From contig JBKHDM010000018.1 of assembly GCA_046541355.1 (NCBI GenBank), positions 1 to 40,075 on the forward strand: a DNA stretch of 40,075 bases, given 5' to 3'. Position 1 is the first letter of the stretch; each line of letters begins with the position of its first letter. The DNA comes from CAYZHV01 sp046541355. GTDB taxonomy: Bacteria; Spirochaetota; Spirochaetia; DSM-27196; Alkalispirochaetaceae. Below the pieces are notes generated by a model. That model ran no database searches and had not been told where the DNA came from. It worked only from the letters and a program-made list of their open reading frames with translations. Position numbers and translations under genes: made by a program. Of this stretch, positions 31,679-38,091 are shown piece by piece.

Positions 31679-32666
31679 GGGTGAAGGGCAACGCTCGCTC
31701 CTTCCGCTCTTTCTTCTCTTTATTCTGCTGATCTTTCTCTCTCTCCTCCTCGGACGCTACCCACGGCCGGGCTTTCTGCGGCCGGGCCTGCTCCTGAGGG
31801 ACCCGTTGGCGCTGCGGGTTTTTCTGCATCTGCGCCTTCCGAGGGTAGCTACCGCGGCGCTCCTCGGTGTGAGTCTCGGTGGGGCGGGATGCGCCTTTCA
31901 GATGCTCTTTCGAAACCCCCTGGTCGAGCCGGGCTTTCTCGGGGTGAGCCAGGGAGCAGCTTTCGGCGCCGCCGGGGCGATTCTCTTTTTGCCCGCCCTC
32001 CCCGGGGCGGTGGAGCTCTCGGCGGTTGCCTTTGCCCTCGCGGGATTGAGCCTCTCCTACGCTGTGGCGCGGCGCCTCACCTTCGGCGGCTGGGTGGTTC
32101 GCATGGTGATCTCCGGTCTGGCGGTCTCGGCGCTCTTCTCCTCGGGCGTCGGCATCCTGAAGTACCTCGCAGACCCGCTGTCGGAGCTCCCGGAGCTCAC
32201 CTTCTGGATGCTCGGGGGTCTCGGCGGCGTAACCCGGCATCGCGCCCTCGGCAGCGCTGCCGTCGCTCTGCCGGGCGTCCTCGCCCTCCTGGTCTATCGG
32301 TGGCGACTGAACCTGCTCTCCCTCGACGACCGGACCGCCTTCTCCCTCGGAGCTCGCCCCTCCCGGGAGCGTTCGCTCCTGCTGCTCTCCGCCTCGATGG
32401 CGACCGCCGGGGTCACCTCCGTGGCGGGTATCGTCGGCTGGGTCGGCCTGCTGGTGCCTCATCTTGCCCGGCGGTTTTACGGCGCCGAGGGGAGTCGGGC
32501 GATACCGGCGTCTTTGCTCATCGGCGGAATCATGGTGCTGCTCTGCGACGGCATCGCCCGGACCGCCTTTGCATCGGAGATCCCCCTCGGGATTCTCACC
32601 TCCGCCCTCGGCGCCTCCCTCTTCCTCCTGCTCCTCGCCTCGGGTAACGTGAGGTTCCGCCGATGA
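31671..32666 (+). CDS. FecCD/BtuC/MolB-type ABC transporter permease
   Basis: Protein of 331 aa with about 9-10 membrane segments. Family marks are LRLPRVATAALLGVSLGGAGCAFQMLFRNPLVEPGFLGVSQGAAFGA in the N-terminal half, LLVYRWRLNLLSLDDRTAFSLG in the middle, and VAGIVGWVGLLVPHLARRFYG near the C-terminus, which couples to the ATPase. The start is TTG 31671, just inside the end of the binding-protein gene, with no other good choice. The stop overlaps the ATPase start (ATGA). Confidence 0.92.
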   Translation: MSKGEGQRSLLPLFLLFILLIFLSLLLGRYPRPGFLRPGLLLRDPLALRVFLHLRLPRVATAALLGVSLGGAGCAFQMLFRNPLVEPGFLGVSQGAAFGAAGAILFLPALPGAVELSAVAFALAGLSLSYAVARRLTFGGWVVRMVISGLAVSALFSSGVGILKYLADPLSELPELTFWMLGGLGGVTRHRALGSAAVALPGVLALLVYRWRLNLLSLDDRTAFSLGARPSRERSLLLLSASMATAGVTSVAGIVGWVGLLVPHLARRFYGAEGSRAIPASLLIGGIMVLLCDGIARTAFASEIPLGILTSALGASLFLLLLASGNVRFRR

Positions 32667-33433
32667 GCGCGATAACCGTGGAGGGGCTCTCCTTTTCCTA
32701 CGAGGGGGGCGCGCAGGCACTGCGGGCGGTAGATCTGGGGGTGAGCCGGGGCAAGGCGACGGTCCTCCTCGGTCCAAACGGGTCAGGAAAGAGCACACTC
32801 CTCAGTCTGCTCCTCGGCTACCTGGAGCCGGGGGCGGGGTCGATCTCGATTCTCGGAAAGCCCTTGGCCTCCTACAGACCGCGGGAGCTAGGCCGGCTTC
32901 TCGCCTTTCTCTCTTCCGAGACCTATGTACCTTTCAACTACTCCGTGACGGACTACGTGCTTCTCGGTCGCTCGGCGCACCGGCCGAGCTGGGCGGCCCC
33001 GACGGCGGCGGACCGGGATTCTGTCGCCACCGCTCTTTCGAGGGCGGGGGTGGAGAGGCTCAGGAACCGGAACATTCAGGAGCTCTCCTCCGGAGAGCTG
33101 CAGCTGGTCTCGGTTGCCCGAGCCCTCGCTCAGGAGCCGGAAATACTGCTGATGGATGAGCCCACCAGCCACCTCGACCCGGCCAAGGCGGTCTCGGTCT
33201 TCCGGCTTATTCGCGCCCTGGCGGGAGAGGGACTGACGGTGCTGTTTACCAGCCACGACCCGCAACACGCGAGGCAGGTGGCAGACGAGGCGGTTCTGCT
33301 CGAGTCGGGGAGGGTAGTCGCCGCAGGGCAGGCGGCTGCCACCCTGTCGGCGAAGCGGCTCAGCGAGCTGTACGGAGTGAGGTTTCTCGAGGCGAGCCTC
33401 GGAGAGCGGAGGATACCCTTTCCCGAGCTCTGA
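32663..33433 (+). CDS. FecE/BtuD/MolC-type ABC transporter ATPase
   Basis: Protein of 256 aa. Walker A GPNGSGKST is at 37-45. The signature is ELSSGELQLVSVARAL (LSSGE replacing LSGGQ), directly followed by Walker B EILLMDEPTSHLD. The H-loop is in FTSHDPQHA. The Q-loop is not a clear Gln: the region reads LAFLSSETYVPFNYSV, as in other FecE-type ATPases with variation there. It powers the importer made with the two preceding genes. The 4-base overlap with the permease gene makes this a compact three-gene operon. Confidence 0.93.
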   Translation: MSAITVEGLSFSYEGGAQALRAVDLGVSRGKATVLLGPNGSGKSTLLSLLLGYLEPGAGSISILGKPLASYRPRELGRLLAFLSSETYVPFNYSVTDYVLLGRSAHRPSWAAPTAADRDSVATALSRAGVERLRNRNIQELSSGELQLVSVARALAQEPEILLMDEPTSHLDPAKAVSVFRLIRALAGEGLTVLFTSHDPQHARQVADEAVLLESGRVVAAGQAAATLSAKRLSELYGVRFLEASLGERRIPFPEL

Positions 33434-33450
33434 GGGGCGGTCGGGGCGCA

Positions 33451-33603
33451 CGCGGCGGATCCGGCCCCCGTGGCGGACCCGGGCCCCGTGGCGGATCCGG
33501 GCCCCCCGGGCGCCTGACGGCCTGGCCCCCGGGACAAAACCCGGCGCACCCGGCGCCCGGCAGGGCGCGGCGGGCTCGCCGGCCCGTGGCGGATCCGGCC
33601 CCC
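33451..33603. repeat. 19-bp direct repeat, four copies, between convergent genes
   Basis: Units of the type CGTGGCGGATCCGGGCCCC are at 33451-33469, 33469-33487, 33487-33505 and 33585-33603, sharing edge bases. The fourth copy lies just before the carbamate kinase stop. Each contains GGATCC or GGACCC. Between the third and fourth copies is a very GC-rich stretch without genes. Confidence 0.85.
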
Positions 33604-33604
33604 T

Positions 33605-34546
33605 TCACGGCACGATGTGGGTGCCCGCCTCGCCCTCCACCGCCTCGGCGAGGTGGGCGGGGTCGGTGATGATCCCCTCCCTGCCGGTTTCCTCCACAAA
33701 CTCGATCATCGCCTCGACTTTCGGTAGCATCGAGCCCCGGGCAAACTGGCCTGCCTCGAGGTACTCCCGCGCCTCGGCGACGGTGAGCCGCTGCGCGGCA
33801 CGCTGGCTCGCCTTGCCGAAGTCGAGGTAGACCATCTCCACCGCCGTGGAGATGATAAACCGGTCGGCCCCGAGGCTTCGGGCGAGGAGACTTGCGGCAA
33901 GGTCCTTGTCGATCACCGCTTCCACACCGATGTAGTGGTCCTCCTCGTTACGGATCACCGGGATGCCCCCTCCCCCGGCGGCTATGGTAACCGTCCCGGA
34001 GTCGACAAGCTGCCGGATGACATCGAGCTCGAGGATCTCGATCGGCCGGGGTGATGGGACAACCCAACGCCAGCCGCGGCCGGAATCTTCGGCAACGTCC
34101 CAGCCGTCCTCCCGATGACGGCGCAGCGCCTCCTCTTTACTCATAAACGACCCGATCGGCTTGCTCGGCTCCTGAAAGGAGGGGTCATCCCGGTCGACGA
34201 GGACCTCGGTAATCACCGTGGATACGTTGCGCTTCTGGTGCAGTCCGCCGAGGACGTTTCGGATCGCGGTCTGGATGTTGTAACCGAGAGCACCCTGGGT
34301 ATCGGCGACGCAGGAGTCCAGGGGCACCATGTGGAGCTCGGAGCGGGCGATCTGTGCGCGCCTAAGGATAAAGCCGACCTGAGGACCGTTACCGTGGACG
34401 ATGGCGATCCGGTGGTCCGAGACAAGGAGAGAGGCCATGGCGGAGGCGGTAGCGAAGGCTGCCTCGTACTGCGCCGGAACGGTGACCTTCTTCGGATCGC
34501 TGATCAGGGAGTTTCCCCCGATGGCGATAACGACGGTTTCGCTCAT
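33605..34546 (-). CDS. arcC: Carbamate kinase
   Basis: Protein of 313 aa. Family motifs are VVIAIGGNSLI (5-15), RIAIVHGNGPQVG, IVTGVLVD-like VITEVLVDRDDPSF, KPIGSFMS, the loop RGWRWVVPSPRP, VTIAAGGGGIPV, and GVEAVIDKDLAASLLA. The enzyme makes ATP from carbamoyl phosphate and ADP, releasing ammonia and CO2. It is commonly the last step of purine, allantoin or arginine catabolism. Its ATG follows the adenine deaminase stop with no gap (TAG-ATG), so the two are one operon, which favours a purine-linked role. It resembles YqeA, the carbamate kinase of the E. coli xdhD-ygfK region. Confidence 0.94.
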   Translation of the reverse strand: MSETVVIAIGGNSLISDPKKVTVPAQYEAAFATASAMASLLVSDHRIAIVHGNGPQVGFILRRAQIARSELHMVPLDSCVADTQGALGYNIQTAIRNVLGGLHQKRNVSTVITEVLVDRDDPSFQEPSKPIGSFMSKEEALRRHREDGWDVAEDSGRGWRWVVPSPRPIEILELDVIRQLVDSGTVTIAAGGGGIPVIRNEEDHYIGVEAVIDKDLAASLLARSLGADRFIISTAVEMVYLDFGKASQRAAQRLTVAEAREYLEAGQFARGSMLPKVEAMIEFVEETGREGIITDPAHLAEAVEGEAGTHIVP

Positions 34547-36271
34547 CTACTCTGCTTCCATCGGAACAAAATCGAAGGCGCCGACGTCAAAGAGGCCGAT
34601 GTCCGTGAGCTTCAGGTTGGGAATCACCGGGAGGGCGAGAAAGGAGAGGGTCATAAAGGGCGAGAAGGCTCTACTCACCCCGAGTTCCTCCCAGGCGATC
34701 CGGTTGAGCTCCGCCATCCGGCGGCTTACCTCCTCCCCGGGCTCGTTTGTCATGAGCCCGGCAACCGGGAGGGGGAGAGAGGCGAGCACCTCACCATCCC
34801 TGGTCATCGCCATGCCGCCGCCGATCCGGCGTATCTCCTCGCACGCCTCGAGCATATCCTCGTCATTCGAACCGAGGACGATCAGGTTGTGGGAGTCGTG
34901 GGCGATGGTTGTTGCCATCGCGCCCCGGAAGGGACCGAAGCCTTCGACCAGGGCGAGTCCGATGTTGCCGGTGCGCCGGTGCCGCTCTATAACCGCGAGT
35001 TTACGAAGCTGTCCCGCCTCGTCGATGGTGACGGTTCGGTCATCTCCCCGCTCCACCGACCGGATCACCTCCCCGGTTATGAGGCTTCCCGGTTGAACTC
35101 GAATCACCCGAGCCCGGGGGGTGTTGATGGTGAGACGCAGGTCAGAGACGGAGAGTTCCGGGGCGTTGACTGTCCCGCTTACCTTTGAGCGGTCGGGAGT
35201 GGCGACGCTGAACAGGGGAGCGCCGTTGTCGGCGACCAGGTGGCCTCCCTTGAACACCTCTCTCACCCGGAACTGCTCGAGGTCCTCCACAACGGCGAGG
35301 TCCGCGAGGAGCCCCGGTGCAACGGCACCGCGGTCGGACAACTCGTAGCCTGCGGCGGCAAACCGGGTGGCGAGCTGAACGGCGGTAACCGGGTCGAGAC
35401 CGCGTTCCACCGCCAGGCGCAGGTTGTGGTCTATGTGTCCCTCGGCGAGGATATCCGCCGGCTCCTTGTCGTCGGTGCAGAAGGCGCAGAGGGAGGCGTT
35501 TGTCCCGTTGACCCCGCCGACGAGGGTCGAGAGGTTCCGGGCCGCCGAGCCCTCCCGGATGAGTACCCGCATACCGAGGCGGTGGCGCTCGGCCATCTCC
35601 TCGAGGGTGGAGCACTCGTGGTCGCTGGTGATCCCCGCGGCGCGGTAGCCCATAAGCTCTTTGCCGAGGACCATCGGGGCGTGGCCGTCCCGCGGTTTTC
35701 CCGCCTCTTCGGCGACGGCGAGCTTGGCAAGCGCTCCGGGCGCTCCCGAGAGGAGGGCGGGGTAGTCCATCATCTCTCCGAGACCGAGAATCGCCGGATC
35801 ATCGATCATCGAGGCGAGCGCGTCGGCATCGAGAACGGCGCCTGAGTTCTCGAAGGAGGTTGCCGGTACGCAGGAGGGAAGCATGAAAAAGACGTCGAGG
35901 GGAGCCTCTTTCGCCGCCTCGATCATATACCTGATCCCCTCGAGGCCGCATACATTGGCTATCTCGTGGGGGTCGGCGATGACCGTGGTGGTTCCCCTCG
36001 GCAGCACGAGGAGGGCGAACTGCTCCGGGGAGAGGAGGGAGGATTCGATATGGACGTGACTGTCGATGAGGCCGGGAATGAGATATCTGCCGCCGAGGTC
36101 CCGGGTCGCGTCAGCCTCATACTCGCCGATACCGGCGATCAACCCCTGGTCGATCGCTACCGACGCCTCCTCGATCTCCCCGGTGTAGACGTTGAGGACT
36201 CGACAGTTTTCGAGAAGCAGATCCGCTTTTCGTCTGCCCGTCGCAACCGCAATGAGACGACTCCGATCCAT
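34547..36271 (-). CDS. ade: Adenine deaminase
   Basis: Protein of 574 aa that converts adenine to hypoxanthine and ammonia. Hallmarks are the amidohydrolase motif GLIDSHVHIESSLL (67-80; metal ligands His72 and His74), VLPRGTTTVIADPHEIANVCG, the TSDHECSTLEEM motif, CTDDKEPADILAEGHID, and the adenine-deaminase C-terminal domain with HRRTGNIGLALVEGFGPF and TTIAHDSHNLIVLGSNDEDM. The length is typical. ATG 36271 has AGGAGGAG about 6 bases upstream. It is divergent from the purine permease and in operon with arcC. Its 5' leader holds a 29-bp repeat. Confidence 0.97.
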   Translation of the reverse strand: MDRSRLIAVATGRRKADLLLENCRVLNVYTGEIEEASVAIDQGLIAGIGEYEADATRDLGGRYLIPGLIDSHVHIESSLLSPEQFALLVLPRGTTTVIADPHEIANVCGLEGIRYMIEAAKEAPLDVFFMLPSCVPATSFENSGAVLDADALASMIDDPAILGLGEMMDYPALLSGAPGALAKLAVAEEAGKPRDGHAPMVLGKELMGYRAAGITSDHECSTLEEMAERHRLGMRVLIREGSAARNLSTLVGGVNGTNASLCAFCTDDKEPADILAEGHIDHNLRLAVERGLDPVTAVQLATRFAAAGYELSDRGAVAPGLLADLAVVEDLEQFRVREVFKGGHLVADNGAPLFSVATPDRSKVSGTVNAPELSVSDLRLTINTPRARVIRVQPGSLITGEVIRSVERGDDRTVTIDEAGQLRKLAVIERHRRTGNIGLALVEGFGPFRGAMATTIAHDSHNLIVLGSNDEDMLEACEEIRRIGGGMAMTRDGEVLASLPLPVAGLMTNEPGEEVSRRMAELNRIAWEELGVSRAFSPFMTLSFLALPVIPNLKLTDIGLFDVGAFDFVPMEAE

Positions 36272-36300
36272 GGTGAGCTCCTCCTGGAGTTGAAAGGATA

Positions 36301-36389
36301 GGCCCGGTTGCCCGGGGTGCGCAAGCCGCTCGTCCTTTTCGCCCCGGGCGCCCGCCGAGAGGCCCGGTTGCCCGGGGTGCGCAAGCCGC
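36301..36389. repeat. 29-bp direct repeat, two perfect copies exactly 60 bp apart
   Basis: A 29-base unit, whose 5' half is GGCCCGGTTGCCCGG and which ends in GCAAGCCGC, occurs identically at 36301-36329 and 36361-36389, upstream of ade. The spacer contains GCCCCGGGCG. The core GGTTGCCC is shared with the repeats by leuS, so these may be a family. Confidence 0.88.
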
Positions 36390-36440
36390 GGTTGGTGTCA
36401 ATACGGGCGTCGATAACCCTCCCCTCCGGCATGCAATAGA

Positions 36441-36453
36441 TTTATTACATAAA
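36441..36453. promoter_or_regulatory. AT-rich palindrome between ade and the purine permease
   Basis: TTTAT-TAC-ATAAA is an inverted repeat in an AT-rich stretch (36430-36480) that stands out from the GC-rich surroundings. It lies 28 bp upstream of the permease -35 box and could be an operator for the divergent purine genes. Confidence 0.35.
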
Positions 36454-36480
36454 GAGTGGTGTTTACCGTATATTCATGCG

Positions 36481-36509
36481 TTGCCTAACCGTTGCCGCCC
36501 CGCTATACT
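36481..36509 (+). promoter_or_regulatory. Sigma-70-type promoter of the purine permease gene
   Basis: TTGCCT (36481-36486) and TATACT (36504-36509) are exactly 17 bp apart. A leader of about 45 bases ends in GGAG 6 bases before ATG 36561. Confidence 0.7.
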
Positions 36510-36560
36510 GGCGACCGTGCGCCGGAAGGCGTATAAAAATCCGCCCTCATGGAGTGAGCC

Positions 36561-37850
36561 ATGGAGAAGTTTTTCGAGCTGGACAAGCACGGGACCACTG
36601 TAAGGACGGAGGTCATCGCCGGAATCACGACCTTTCTGACGATGGCCTACATCCTCGCGGTCAACCCGGGGATACTCTCGGCAACCGGGATGCCTGCGGA
36701 CTCGGTCTTTACCGCCACCGCCCTTGCCTCCCTGATCGCAACCGTGGTGATGGCGCTGGTCGCGAAGCTCCCCTTCGCCCTTGCGCCGGGGATGGGGCTC
36801 AACGCCTTTTTCGCCTTTACCGTTGTGCTCGGTATGGGCAACAGCTGGCAGTTTGCCCTCACCGCGGTCTTCCTCGAGGGGATCATCTTTATCATTCTCA
36901 CCCTCCTCAACGTTCGCGAGGCGATCATCAATCTGATACCTCAGAACATCAAAAAGGCGATCTCCGTCGGTATCGGCCTGTTTATCGCCTTTATCGGTAT
37001 GCAGAACGCCGGGTGGATCGTCGCCTACGAGGGAACGATCGTAAGCCTCGGGGACTTCGGCGCTCCTGCGACCCTGCTTGCGGCGATCGGCCTGGTTATT
37101 ATCGCGGTGCTGAGCGCGTATAAGGTTCGCGGAGCCCTGCTCTGGGGCATCCTCGCAACCACGGTTATCGGCATACCCTTCGGTGTTACCAACCTCGAGG
37201 GTTTCCGCCTCTTTCAGGCACCTCCCTCTCTCGGACCGATCTTCTTCCAGTTCGAGTGGGCGGAGGTCTTTAGCCTCGAGATGGTGATCGTCCTCTTTAC
37301 CTTCCTCTTCGTGGACATGTTCGACACTGTCGGCACCCTGATCGGTGTCTCCACCAAGGCGGGCATGATGAGCCCTGACGGAACGATCCCCCGGGCAAAG
37401 GAGGCGCTCCTCGCCGACGCGATCGGGACCACCGTGGGCGCGGTCCTCGGAACCTCAACGGTTACTACCTATGTCGAAAGCGCCGCGGGCGTGGAAGAGG
37501 GAGGACGCTCCGGGCTCACCGCCCTTGTGGTTGCGATTCTCTTCGGTCTCGCACTCTTCCTCAGCCCCCTCTTTCTGGTTGTTCCCGCGGCTGCAACCGC
37601 CCCGGCGCTGATCCTGGTGGGCGTCTTTATGATGAGCCCGGTAAAGGATATCGAGTTCATCGAGATAACCGAGGCTGTCCCGGCGTTTCTGACGATGATC
37701 ATGATGCCCCTCGCCTACAGCATCGCCGAGGGAATCGTCTTCGGAATGGTCTCCTACGTGCTGATCAAGCTCTTTTCCGGTCGGGGAAAGGAGGTGGGAA
37801 TTGCCACCTACTTCGTCGCGGCGGTCCTGTTTCTAAGCTTCTTTGTGTAG
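36561..37850 (+). CDS. AzgA/PbuG-type purine (adenine/guanine/hypoxanthine) permease
   Basis: Protein of 429 aa with 12 or more membrane segments. Family marks are TEVIAGITTFLTMAYILAVNP (16-36), the PFALAPGMGLNAFFAFTVVL loop, VGIGLFIAFIGMQNAG, FLFVDMFDTVGTLIGVSTKAGM, and GTSTVTTYVESAAGVEEGGRSGLTALVVA. These are the NCS2-related AzgA symporters that import nucleobases with protons. It is divergent from adenine deaminase, so uptake and first catabolic step are paired. It probably shares regulation with ygfK, which follows after a structured 241-bp gap. Confidence 0.95.
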   Translation: MEKFFELDKHGTTVRTEVIAGITTFLTMAYILAVNPGILSATGMPADSVFTATALASLIATVVMALVAKLPFALAPGMGLNAFFAFTVVLGMGNSWQFALTAVFLEGIIFIILTLLNVREAIINLIPQNIKKAISVGIGLFIAFIGMQNAGWIVAYEGTIVSLGDFGAPATLLAAIGLVIIAVLSAYKVRGALLWGILATTVIGIPFGVTNLEGFRLFQAPPSLGPIFFQFEWAEVFSLEMVIVLFTFLFVDMFDTVGTLIGVSTKAGMMSPDGTIPRAKEALLADAIGTTVGAVLGTSTVTTYVESAAGVEEGGRSGLTALVVAILFGLALFLSPLFLVVPAAATAPALILVGVFMMSPVKDIEFIEITEAVPAFLTMIMMPLAYSIAEGIVFGMVSYVLIKLFSGRGKEVGIATYFVAAVLFLSFFV

Positions 37851-37859
37851 GTTTGCCCG

Positions 37860-38013
37860 AAGCGTGATTCACCCTGGAGCGTGAGGCTCCGGGGTGAGGG
37901 CGCTTGCGGAAGGCGACGAACCGCGGCGGCCCCGGAGCGCGGGGACAAAAGCATTGCGCAGTTCTGCGAGACGCCCTAAGCTGTAGCTACCGGCCGGGAG
38001 AGGTTACTCCCGG
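37860..38013 (+). promoter_or_regulatory. Structured region between purine permease and ygfK
   Basis: Several hairpins occur in series. The first (37860-37905) has AAGCG/CGCTT, TCACCC/GGGTGA and GGAGC/GCTCC stems nested around GTGAG. A GCGG/CCGC stem follows (37906-37924), then CCCCG/CGGGG (37930-37944). Later CCGGGAG-AGGTTA-CTCCCGG is a perfect 7-bp hairpin (37994-38013). No T-run follows the first, so a plain terminator is unlikely. It could be a riboswitch-like leader or mRNA stabiliser. I cannot match it to a known class. Confidence 0.4.
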
Positions 38014-38091
38014 TTAGTGACGGAGAGCGCCTCGAGGTTGTGAGGCTCCCCTGAAGACTCTACCCAGATGTAAAGATGCCGGAAGGATTGC

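Noticed and set aside
33434..33604. GC-rich gap between the ABC transporter and carbamate kinase as a possible CRISPR or origin
   Set aside because: The four 19-bp units are partly contiguous and have no uniform spacers; no DnaA boxes or AT-rich stretch are present.
36117..36432. Small frames across the repeats upstream of ade
   Set aside because: Their repeated peptide (ACAPRATGP) merely reflects the 29-bp DNA repeat.
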